64,000 nt of DNA, taken from contig JAEYWA010000138.1 in assembly GCA_023431385.1 (NCBI GenBank), positions 1 to 64,000 of the forward strand. Direction: 5' to 3'. This document shows, piece by piece, positions 17,231 through 24,348 of the stretch (position 1 is the first letter of the stretch; every line of letters begins with the position of its first letter). The notes under the pieces were generated by a model. It made no database searches. It had not been told where the DNA came from and was given only the letters and a program-made list of their open reading frames with translations. The position numbers and the translations under genes are program-made. This DNA is from Bacillota bacterium (lineage in GTDB: Bacteria > Bacillota > Clostridia > Acetivibrionales > DSM-1351).

Positions 17231-18439
17231 ATGTCTATTAGCGAAGAAAGATTACTGATATTAAAGATGGTGGAGGAAAAGAAAATATCCACCGAGGAGG
17301 CTGCAAAATTGTTAGCAGCACTTGAGGATGAGACTAAAAAGGAAAATACTGAAAACTTCAACCATAGAAGAAATCAAAAATCAAACGGTTTTGCAGAAGA
17401 AGCAGCAAAGGTAAGAGACAGGGTAAATGATTGGAAGAAGGAATTTAAAAGTAATTACAATCAGGCTGATTTTGATAACATGATTGATGATTTTGCAAAT
17501 AAGGCTGAAAAGATTGGTAAAAATGTTGCAACTACAACTGCAGGAATAGTTGATAAGGTTATTGATTACGTTGGAAGCTTTGTAGACACAAATTCCTTCA
17601 ACATTTTTGGAAGCCTGCAGATGGTACAGAAAAATTTTGAAGTTATTCCTGCCGAAGGTGCAAATCTTGAAATAAGCGGAATTAACGGCAGTATTGCAAT
17701 AAAAAAGCATCTTGACCCTAAAGTTATGGTCATTTCCAGAATAAAGAGTCCCTCCCCGACAGGAGAAGGAATTGTTAATTTTGTAGATGATCCTCAGAAC
17801 ATATCAATAAAGGTCAGCAGCACAGCTTTTAATGTTAGTGTTTCCCATGAGATATTCATACCCGATGTTAAGTTTAAGACAATAAAGATAGAAAATTCAA
17901 ACGGTAAAATTTATATTGAAGATTCTGTTTCCGAAGAAATCATTGCAACAACAAAGAATGCCCATATTGAGCTGATGGGTGTAAACAGCGACAAGGTTTC
18001 AGTTAATACCAAAAACGGCAGAATACAGCTAAATTATATAATCGGCGATAAAATTGACATAAATACCAGCAATGCTGTTATAGATATTAAACACATAAAA
18101 GTGAAAGATGTCAGCGCTGTTACAATAAACGGCAGAATTAACATCGAGAACGCTCAGAATATTGGCGAAAATTCAGATATGAATATGTATCTCAAAACCT
18201 CCAACGGTGGCATCAAGGTGAATATGAATGATATGGACAGCAGGGTTTATAAGGTAAAGGCACATGCAAGCAACGGTTCCATAAACCTTCTTATACCTGA
18301 AATAGTATATCACAATGTAAACCGTAAAGGCGTTACCGGAAGTTTTGTTGAGGCTGAAAGCAAGAATTACGAATCAGGGCTCAACAAGGTTAATATTACC
18401 GGTGAAACAATGAACGGGCTGATTGAGATAGTTAAGTAA
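17231..18439 (+). CDS. DUF4097 beta-repeat protein, YvlB/LiaX-like
   Basis: A 402-aa protein with a short helical N-terminal SHOCT-like domain (ISEERLLILKMVEEKKISTE), a charged linker (about 40-110) and a C-terminal DUF4097 beta-solenoid-like region (about 145-402) of repeated short strands with NGKI, NGRI, NGGI, NGSI turns. Relatives include Bacillus YvlB and enterococcal LiaX, which belong to cell-envelope stress responses. No signal peptide is seen, so its location is unclear. ATG 17231 follows TTAGGAGG. A perfect 17-bp stem terminator follows. A link to envelope stress in this organism is inference. Confidence 0.85.
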   Translation: MSISEERLLILKMVEEKKISTEEAAKLLAALEDETKKENTENFNHRRNQKSNGFAEEAAKVRDRVNDWKKEFKSNYNQADFDNMIDDFANKAEKIGKNVATTTAGIVDKVIDYVGSFVDTNSFNIFGSLQMVQKNFEVIPAEGANLEISGINGSIAIKKHLDPKVMVISRIKSPSPTGEGIVNFVDDPQNISIKVSSTAFNVSVSHEIFIPDVKFKTIKIENSNGKIYIEDSVSEEIIATTKNAHIELMGVNSDKVSVNTKNGRIQLNYIIGDKIDINTSNAVIDIKHIKVKDVSAVTINGRINIENAQNIGENSDMNMYLKTSNGGIKVNMNDMDSRVYKVKAHASNGSINLLIPEIVYHNVNRKGVTGSFVEAESKNYESGLNKVNITGETMNGLIEIVK

Positions 18440-18495
18440 TTGCTTTGTAGTAAAATGCTTACGTGATAAAAATTTATATAGAACTTAGTACCCCT

Positions 18496-18540
18496 AAAAG
18501 AACTATCTTTAAATGGCTACTTAAAGATAGTTCTTTTATT
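18496..18540 (+). terminator. Terminator of the DUF2089-DUF4097 operon
   Basis: AAAAGAACTATCTTTAA (18496-18512) and TTAAAGATAGTTCTTTT (18521-18537) form a perfect 17-bp stem with an 8-base loop. Confidence 0.85.
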
Positions 18541-18668
18541 GCGTCTATATATTGTTCATGTTATAATAACTAATTGCGATATAAAATTACAGATTTTAAT
18601 GTGTATTAATTTAAGAGGACACATTTTGGACACGATAATATGGCAAGTAATAGTCAGTGGAGGATTTT

Positions 18669-19748
18669 ATGTTTGATAAACTGCAGTCGGCAGAGGACAG
18701 GTACGAGGAAATAAGCCACAAGTTAAGCGATCCTGATGTTATTAATAATCAGGAGGAATATAAACGATATATGAAGGAATACTCCGATCTAGAGGAGATA
18801 GTTCAGAAGTTCAGAGAGTACAAGAAAGTAACCTCTGATGTTGAAGAGGCTAGAGAACTCTTGAACGATACCCTGGACAAGGATTTTCGTGAAATGGTTC
18901 AGGCTGAATTCGAGGATGCTCAGGAAAAGCTGGAAGCTATAAAGAAACAGCTTAAAGTTATGATTGTACCAAAGGATCCTAACGATGACAAAAATGTTAT
19001 TGTAGAAATCCGTGGCGGCGCAGGTGGTGAAGAGGCTGCACTCTTTGCAGGGGTACTCTTCAGGGCCATGACCAGATATGCTGAGAGAAGGCGCTGGAAA
19101 TACGAGATACTTGACTCAAACCCTACTGAACTCGGAGGTTTCAAGGAAGTTGTGTTTCTGATTGAGGGTAAGGGGGCTTACAGCCGTCTTAAGTTTGAGA
19201 GTGGTGTTCATAGAGTTCAGCGAGTACCCTCCACCGAATCAAGCGGACGTATTCATACATCCACAATAACAGTAGCAGTTCTTCCCGAGGTTGAAGAGGT
19301 TGATGTGGATATAAACCCAAATGACCTGAGAATTGATACTTACAGAGCCAGCGGTGCCGGAGGTCAGCATATTAATAAGACTGATTCGGCTATAAGAATA
19401 ACACATATACCGAGCGGTATTGTAGTAGCCTGCCAGGATGAACGATCACAGCACAAGAATAAGGACAAGGCTATGAAAATATTGAGATCCAAACTTTATG
19501 ACGCTGCTCAGGAGCAACAGATTAACGAAGTTGCCCAGGATAGGAAAAGTCAGGTTGGTACCGGGGACAGAAGTGAAAGAATAAGAACCTATAACTATCC
19601 TCAGGGAAGAGTTACCGACCACAGAATAAACCTCACTCTGTATAAGCTTGACCAGGTACTTGATGGTGATCTTGATGAAATAATTGATGCACTTATTACC
19701 ACTGACCAGTCTGAAAAATTAGGCAGCGGCAGTGACGACGAAGATTAA
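18669..19748 (+). CDS. prfA: Peptide chain release factor 1
   Basis: RF1 recognises UAA and UAG in the ribosome and triggers release of the finished protein. The 359-aa product has the standard layout: an N-terminal helical domain, the PCRF core with [17 protein letters not shown], the domain II-IV region with [27 protein letters not shown], and the catalytic GGQ at residues 231-233 in [33 protein letters not shown] closes the family signature. ATG 18669 has GGAGG five bases upstream; the in-frame GTG 18657 would leave that site inside the gene. The usual partner prmC, which methylates the GGQ glutamine, is not adjacent. Confidence 0.97.
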   Translation: MFDKLQSAEDRYEEISHKLSDPDVINNQEEYKRYMKEYSDLEEIVQKFREYKKVTSDVEEARELLNDTLDKDFREMVQAEFEDAQEKLEAIKKQLKVMIVPKDPNDDKNVIVEIRGGAGGEEAALFAGVLFRAMTRYAERRRWKYEILDSNPTELGGFKEVVFLIEGKGAYSRLKFESGVHRVQRVPSTESSGRIHTSTITVAVLPEVEEVDVDINPNDLRIDTYRASGAGGQHINKTDSAIRITHIPSGIVVACQDERSQHKNKDKAMKILRSKLYDAAQEQQINEVAQDRKSQVGTGDRSERIRTYNYPQGRVTDHRINLTLYKLDQVLDGDLDEIIDALITTDQSEKLGSGSDDED

Positions 19749-19784
19749 AAATTGTTAATATTCTGCAGCATTTTAGAATAGTAT

Positions 19785-19824
19785 GTCTTATAACGAGACG
19801 ATAAATTTCCTCCTCGTTATAGAC
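19785..19824 (+). repeat. Hairpin in the leader of the ZIP transporter gene
   Basis: GTCTTATAACGAG (19785-19797) pairs with CTCGTTATAGAC (19813-19824) with one bulged base. There is no T-run, so this is not a standard terminator. It ends 25 bases before GTG 19849 and may be a regulatory or stabilising structure. Confidence 0.45.
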
Positions 19825-19848
19825 TTACTATATAAGGATGGGACTGCT

Positions 19849-20592
19849 GTGGAACACATATTAAAAATTGCTGTAATAGGCTTGATATCAGGAATTACCG
19901 GAACAGGTATAGGTGGATTGATAGCCTTTTTTGTGGGAAAAAATATAAGCAAAAGGATATTAAGCTCAATATTGGAGTTCTCTGCAGGTCTGATGACTTC
20001 GGTGGTTTGTTTTGAGCTGATACCGGAAGCGGTTGATATAGCAGGTCTTAACCTTACATTAATAGGGATACTGCTGGGAATACTGATAGTAATTTTTATC
20101 GATGATATTGTTAAGCAGATTGATGCAGTAAAGAATGCAAAAGGTAATTCAGACCTGTTGAGGGCTGGAATTCTGGTTTCCATAGGTCTTGCTATGCACA
20201 ATCTGCCGGAGGGTTTCGCAGTAGGCTCGGGTTTTGAAGCCTCATTCAGCCTTGGAATTACGCTTACACTGATAATCGCAATACATGATGTCCCTGAAGG
20301 TATTGCCATGGCGTTGCCCATGAGAGTCGGGGGATTCTCGGCTGTAAAAGCCTTCGTGCTGACTATACTGTCAGGTGTGCCTATGGGGATTGGTGCCTTG
20401 ATAGGAGCTGCTTTAGGGCAGGTTTCTGAGCAATTCATCGGAATTTGCCTGGGGTTTGCCGGTGGTGCAATGCTTTTTGTTGTATATGGAGAATTAATAC
20501 CTGAGTCAAAAAGGATGTATCTGGGAAGAATGTCATCTGTGGGCAATATACTTGGTATTTTGTGTGGTATAATAGTAACAATGATAAATTGA
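19849..20592 (+). CDS. ZIP family metal transporter
   Basis: A 247-aa membrane protein of the ZIP family, which imports zinc or other divalent metals. About eight hydrophobic segments are visible. The metal-site motifs of helices IV and V are intact: HNLPEGFAVG and HDVPEGIAMALP. GTG 19849 lies seven bases after AAGGATGGG and gives the compact VEHILKIAVIGLISG start usual for this group. An in-frame ATG at 19783 would add 22 residues, has no ribosome site and overlaps a hairpin. It stands between prfA and sua5. The metal is not decided by sequence, and zinc is the default guess. Confidence 0.88.
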   Translation: MEHILKIAVIGLISGITGTGIGGLIAFFVGKNISKRILSSILEFSAGLMTSVVCFELIPEAVDIAGLNLTLIGILLGILIVIFIDDIVKQIDAVKNAKGNSDLLRAGILVSIGLAMHNLPEGFAVGSGFEASFSLGITLTLIIAIHDVPEGIAMALPMRVGGFSAVKAFVLTILSGVPMGIGALIGAALGQVSEQFIGICLGFAGGAMLFVVYGELIPESKRMYLGRMSSVGNILGILCGIIVTMIN

Positions 20593-20603
20593 GTTAGATT
20601 TTT

Positions 20604-20645
20604 GAAGTTAGAAGTAGGAAGTAAGAAGTAAGAAGCAGGAAGTTA
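20604..20645 (+). repeat. Six-unit 7-bp tandem repeat
   Basis: Six consecutive units of the form GAAGTAR or close variants (GAAGTTA, GAAGTAG, GAAGTAA, GAAGTAA, GAAGCAG, GAAGTTA) lie between the ZIP gene and sua5, about 40 bases before the sua5 start. The purine-rich tract could vary in length by slippage. Confidence 0.7.
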
Positions 20646-20683
20646 GATATTATTCTAATTTTGGAATTCAGGAGCACGGAACA

Positions 20684-21739
20684 ATGAAAACCCAGGTTAT
20701 AAAAATAGACCCTGAGAATATAGACATGGATAAACTGAATATAGCAGCAGAATTACTAAGATCCGGCAGCATTGTCGCAATTCCCACCGAAACGGTGTAT
20801 GGACTTGGTGCCAATGCACTTGATCCTGAAGCTGTAGAAAAAATTTACAAGGCTAAAGGAAGACCTTCAGATAATCCTCTTATAGTACATATTGCTGAAA
20901 AGGAAAAGGTTTATGAGCTCACCGAAAGCATATCGGAAAAGGCCGTAATACTGATGGACAAGTTATGGCCGGGTCCTCTGACACTTGTACTGAAAAAAAA
21001 TTCAATTATTCCTGAGATTATTACTGCCGGACTGGATACTGTGGCAGTTCGTATGCCCGGACATCCGGTGGCACGTGAGCTGATACGGGTGGCGGGAATA
21101 CCTGTCGCTGCGCCCAGTGCAAATGCTTCCGGTAAACCAAGTACAACGACGGCGCAGCACGTCCTTGACGATATGGAAGGAAAAATTGCAATGGTGGTTG
21201 ATGCAGGTGTCTCTCCGGTTGGCTTGGAGTCGACGGTGCTGGATGTTTCGGTGGACCCTCCTGTACTTTTAAGACCCGGTGGTATAACGCCAAGTCAAAT
21301 TGAAAAATTTATTGGTCCCATAGACATGGATAAAACCATATTAGGGAAAATTAGTTCAGAAAACATTCCAAAGTCACCGGGGATGAAATATACTCACTAC
21401 TCTCCTAAAGCACAGGTTGTTATAGTCAGAAGTAAAAATAGGGACAAGCAGACTGACAAAATTGCCGAGTTGGCGAAGAAGGCTGGAAGCCAGGGCAAGA
21501 AGGTGGGGATTTGCGCCACCGATCAAACAAAGGATTTATATAATGGCTTTGATATTCTGTCCATGGGAGATAGAGATATCCCCCAAACCATTGCAGCAAG
21601 TTTGTTTGCTGTCTTAAGAGAATTTGACGACAGGGGTGTTGATATAATTTTTGCTGAAGCAGTGGACGAGCATGAGGTGGGTCTGGCAATAATGAACAGA
21701 ATGGTTAAGGCCGCCGGCTATGACATAGTAGAAGCTTAA
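20684..21739 (+). CDS. sua5: L-threonylcarbamoyladenylate synthase, Sua5 type
   Basis: The enzyme makes threonylcarbamoyl-AMP from threonine, bicarbonate and ATP, the first step of the universal t6A37 tRNA modification. The 351-aa protein has the YrdC domain (about 1-205) with ELLRSGSIVAIPTETVYGLG, KGRPSDNPLIVHI, WPGPLTLVLKK and AAPSANASGKPS, plus the C-terminal Sua5 domain (about 235-350), so it is the long form and not a short YrdC. The linker SPGMKYTHYSPKAQVVIV is typical. ATG 20684 follows AGGAG. A low-molecular-weight phosphatase gene follows, as in the Bacillus ywlC-ywlE neighbourhood. Confidence 0.95.
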   Translation: MKTQVIKIDPENIDMDKLNIAAELLRSGSIVAIPTETVYGLGANALDPEAVEKIYKAKGRPSDNPLIVHIAEKEKVYELTESISEKAVILMDKLWPGPLTLVLKKNSIIPEIITAGLDTVAVRMPGHPVARELIRVAGIPVAAPSANASGKPSTTTAQHVLDDMEGKIAMVVDAGVSPVGLESTVLDVSVDPPVLLRPGGITPSQIEKFIGPIDMDKTILGKISSENIPKSPGMKYTHYSPKAQVVIVRSKNRDKQTDKIAELAKKAGSQGKKVGICATDQTKDLYNGFDILSMGDRDIPQTIAASLFAVLREFDDRGVDIIFAEAVDEHEVGLAIMNRMVKAAGYDIVEA

Positions 21740-21815
21740 CGCAGGATTAGTATATTTGAATGCGGAGCTATAGGTTGAAGGAAATCTATAAATCAATAAA
21801 GGAGGTACCGAGCCC

Positions 21816-21851
21816 ATGTCATTTCTATTAAAGGAAGACATATTTTATTGA
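21816..21851 (+). CDS. Possible 11-aa leader peptide or relic start
   Basis: A near-perfect AAAGGAGG (21798-21806) serves ATG 21816, which encodes only MSFLLKEDIFY before TGA. The stop overlaps a further ATG (TGATG) that opens another 10-codon frame. The next real gene, the phosphatase, has no good site of its own. This may be a leader peptide for coupled translation, or the start of a gene broken by mutation. Confidence 0.3.
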   Translation: MSFLLKEDIFY

Positions 21852-21864
21852 TGTTCCTTGCGGA

Positions 21865-22422
21865 ATGCTGGGCATGGGCATAATCATGCAAACTGAACAG
21901 TGCGATGAAAATATGTTGGTTCCTGATAAAGATGCCAACACTTTTAATATTATATTTGTATGTACAGGAAACACCTGTAGGAGCTGTATGGCTGAAGGTA
22001 TCTTCAGAGCATTTTCCCAGCAGGAAGAGAGACTTAGGGGAGCAGTTGTTTCGTCAAGAGGAATTCAGGCCTTCGATGGAGACCCCGCTTCCCTTCATTC
22101 TGTCGAAGCGTTGAAAAAACTTTGGGGCATTGATATATCCATTCATAAGGCAAGGCTTCTCTGCCCGGAAGATATGAATAAAGCCGGACTGATATTGACT
22201 ATGACAAGGCAGCACAGGGATTTTCTCAGAAGCAGATTCCCTGGAAAAAAAACCAATATTTATACTTTGAAGGAGTATGCTTATCCTGAGCAGGCAGCTG
22301 ATGGAAGAAGTCTGGATATCACCGATCCCTTCGGAATGCCTTATGAAAGCTATGAGGCCTGTGCCAGAGAAATATATGACAGTGTTCACAGGGTTATATC
22401 ACATAGGTTTGACTGCAGATAG
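21865..22422 (+). CDS. Low-molecular-weight protein-tyrosine/arginine phosphatase family protein
   Basis: A cysteine-dependent phosphatase of the LMW-PTP family; Bacillus YwlE in the same neighbourhood removes phosphate from arginine. The signature CTGNTCR (C-X5-R, C33 to R39 from this start) follows IIFV, and the general-acid loop is DITDPFGMP near the C-terminus. A threonine at the third residue after C33 fits the YwlE-like CTGNTCRS form, so an arginine phosphatase role is plausible but inferred. The start is unsure: ATG 21865, 21874 and 21886 are in frame, none with a strong ribosome site, and the conserved part begins only at about residue 28. Confidence 0.85.
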   Translation: MLGMGIIMQTEQCDENMLVPDKDANTFNIIFVCTGNTCRSCMAEGIFRAFSQQEERLRGAVVSSRGIQAFDGDPASLHSVEALKKLWGIDISIHKARLLCPEDMNKAGLILTMTRQHRDFLRSRFPGKKTNIYTLKEYAYPEQAADGRSLDITDPFGMPYESYEACAREIYDSVHRVISHRFDCR

Positions 22423-22450
22423 GAAACGCGAACCAATAGGGCTATTTTTT

Positions 22451-22479
22451 TTGACATGTAATAATTTATACTATAAAAT
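22451..22479 (+). promoter_or_regulatory. Sigma-A promoter for the rpiB operon
   Basis: A perfect TTGACA (22451-22456), 17-base spacer and TAAAAT (22474-22479). It lies about 150 bases before rpiB and probably serves rpiB, upp and the dCMP deaminase. Confidence 0.6.
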
Positions 22480-22631
22480 AAATAAAGAATGGCATACCTA
22501 AAAACAGTTAAAATAATGAACAAATAATAAATAGTGGCACAGGCAATTTTCCTAAAAAGACTTCCGATAGTACTTATAATATATATGGTCTGCTTCGGCA
22601 AATTGGTACTGCGCCGGAAATGGAGATAAAT

Positions 22632-23081
22632 TTGATAGCAATAGGTAGTGATCATGCTGGATATCTGCTGAAAGCGGATATAATAAAATTTCTTGAAAGT
22701 AAGGGACTTAAGGTCAAGGATTTTGGAACCAATTGCCCTGATTCTGTAGATTATCCGGATTATGGACAAGCAGTAGCCGAAGCTGTAAGTAATCAGGAAT
22801 GTGAAAAGGGTATTGTTATATGTGGTACAGGAATAGGTATTTCAATAGCATGTAACAAGGTTCCGGGAGTAAGATGTGCTTTGTGTACCGATAGCTATAT
22901 GGCAAAGATGAGCAGACAGCATAATAATGCAAATATTCTTGCAATTGGTGAAAGAGTCGTAGGCCCGGGGGTTGCCCTGGATATCATTGAAACCTGGCTT
23001 GAAGCAGAGTTTTTAGGCGGCAGGCATGGTGACAGAGTAAATAAGATTTCCAATATTGAAAAAAAATATTTTACAAAGTGA
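22632..23081 (+). CDS. rpiB: Ribose-5-phosphate isomerase B
   Basis: The enzyme interconverts ribose 5-phosphate and ribulose 5-phosphate in the pentose phosphate pathway. The 149-aa product has the RpiB/LacAB fold signature IAIGSDHAGY, the catalytic cysteine C64 in CGTGIGISIACNK, and SRQHNNANILAIGERV. TTG 22632 lies six bases after GGAG and gives the usual RpiB N-terminus; the in-frame ATG 22620 adds four residues but has no ribosome site. upp starts nine bases after its stop, so the two are one transcript, linking ribose supply to nucleotide salvage. Confidence 0.95.
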   Translation: MIAIGSDHAGYLLKADIIKFLESKGLKVKDFGTNCPDSVDYPDYGQAVAEAVSNQECEKGIVICGTGIGISIACNKVPGVRCALCTDSYMAKMSRQHNNANILAIGERVVGPGVALDIIETWLEAEFLGGRHGDRVNKISNIEKKYFTK

Positions 23082-23090
23082 GGAATAAAA

Positions 23091-23720
23091 ATGGAAAGTG
23101 TATTTGTTTTTGACCACCCACTGATACAGCACAAAATTTCTTTACTTAGGGATAAGAACACAAACACTAAGGAATTCAGGGAGTTGGTATCAGAAATAGC
23201 AATGCTTATGGGCTATGAAGTAACAAGAAATATGCCACTGAAGGAAGTCGAGATTGAAACGCCTGTTGGAATAGCTAAAACCAAAGTTATTTCAGGTAAA
23301 AAATTAGGAATTGTTCCAATTCTGAGAGCCGGTCTGGGAATGGTGGACGGTATGCTAAATTTGCTTCCCATGGCAAAGGTTGGACATATAGGGTTATATA
23401 GAGATCCTGAAACCTTGGAGCCTGTTGAATACTACTGCAAGCTTCCTGTTGATGTTGAGGAAAGAGAAATAGTTGTGTTGGATCCAATGCTTGCAACAGG
23501 CGGATCAGCATCTGCAGCAATTCAATTTATAAAGAACAGAGGCGTAACCAACATTAAATTAATGTGTCTGATTGCAGCAAAAGCCGGAATAGAAAGAATC
23601 CGTAAGGATCATCCGGATGTAGAGATTTACTGTGCAGCTGTTGATGAGGTTTTAAACGATCACGCTTACATTGTTCCTGGCTTGGGAGATGCAGGTGACA
23701 GACTCTTCGGAACCAAGTAG
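23091..23720 (+). CDS. upp: Uracil phosphoribosyltransferase
   Basis: Upp salvages uracil by joining it with PRPP to give UMP. The 209-aa protein has the expected length and motifs: N-terminal [37 protein letters not shown], the PRPP-binding loop [16 protein letters not shown], and the uracil-site end [19 protein letters not shown] 23091 follows GAGGAA. It sits between rpiB and the dCMP deaminase gene, so the operon gathers pyrimidine and ribose functions. In Bacillus glyA lies just upstream of upp; it is absent here. Confidence 0.97.
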   Translation: MESVFVFDHPLIQHKISLLRDKNTNTKEFRELVSEIAMLMGYEVTRNMPLKEVEIETPVGIAKTKVISGKKLGIVPILRAGLGMVDGMLNLLPMAKVGHIGLYRDPETLEPVEYYCKLPVDVEEREIVVLDPMLATGGSASAAIQFIKNRGVTNIKLMCLIAAKAGIERIRKDHPDVEIYCAAVDEVLNDHAYIVPGLGDAGDRLFGTK

Positions 23721-23799
23721 TACTTTAAGGAAAATTATCAATTTTTATGCGAAATATGTGTGGGGCACAGTAGCGCATAATTGTAGCAGGGGGGTATAT

Positions 23800-24237
23800 A
23801 TGAGGCCATCTTGGGACGAATACTTCATGCAGATAGTGGATTTGATAAAAACCAGATCTACCTGCATGAGAAGACAGGTTGGAGCAATTATTGTTAAAGA
23901 CAAAAGAATACTTTCGACCGGTTATAACGGTGCACCTGTAGGGTGTAAACACTGTTCTGAAGTAGGCTGTTTAAGAGAAAAGCTTAATATACCTTCAGGT
24001 CAAAGACATGAACTGTGCAGAGCTATTCACGCTGAACAGAACGCAATTGTCCAGGCCGCTTACAGCGGGACCAGCGTTAATGGTGCCACTTTATATGTGA
24101 CAACACAGCCCTGCGTTTTGTGCGCAAAGCTGGCTATCAATGCAGGAATAATACGTATTGTATTTAACGGAGATTATCCAGATGAACTGTCTATGACTCT
24201 ACTTGAGGAAGCAGGTATCGAGGTAGTTAAGGTTTAA
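23800..24237 (+). CDS. dCMP deaminase (ComEB family)
   Basis: A zinc-dependent deaminase of the deoxycytidylate class, turning dCMP into dUMP for thymidylate synthesis. The 145-aa protein carries the catalytic H77-A-E79 in [10 protein letters not shown] and the zinc cysteines C105 and C108 in QPCVLCAK. The extra cysteine/histidine-rich loop [14 protein letters not shown] is typical of dCMP deaminases. ATG 23800 lies behind AGGGGGG, and [12 protein letters not shown] is the family N-terminus. A frame continues upstream into the end of upp but without a matching start. It follows upp by about 80 bases and is closed by a hairpin at 24258-24290. Confidence 0.93.
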   Translation: MRPSWDEYFMQIVDLIKTRSTCMRRQVGAIIVKDKRILSTGYNGAPVGCKHCSEVGCLREKLNIPSGQRHELCRAIHAEQNAIVQAAYSGTSVNGATLYVTTQPCVLCAKLAINAGIIRIVFNGDYPDELSMTLLEEAGIEVVKV

Positions 24238-24257
24238 TATTAAACTTAATCAGAGCC

Positions 24258-24290
24258 AGAGGGAGTTTTAACACCTCCCTCTATTTTGAT
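24258..24290 (+). terminator. Terminator-like hairpin after the dCMP deaminase gene
   Basis: AGAGGGAG (24258-24265) pairs with CTCCCTCT (24275-24282), followed by ATTTT. It is of moderate strength and may only partly separate this operon from the downstream wecA-wecB gene. Confidence 0.55.
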
Positions 24291-24348
24291 GTTTGGAGAC
24301 CAAACCGAAAGAAGTATTTTGACTTCTTCAAGAACGGAAGGTGTATGA

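Noticed and set aside
19788..20546. 252-codon minus-strand frame
   Set aside because: It lies fully opposite the ZIP transporter gene, has no ribosome site, and its Ile/Pro/Ser-rich text is the usual antisense shadow of a membrane protein gene.
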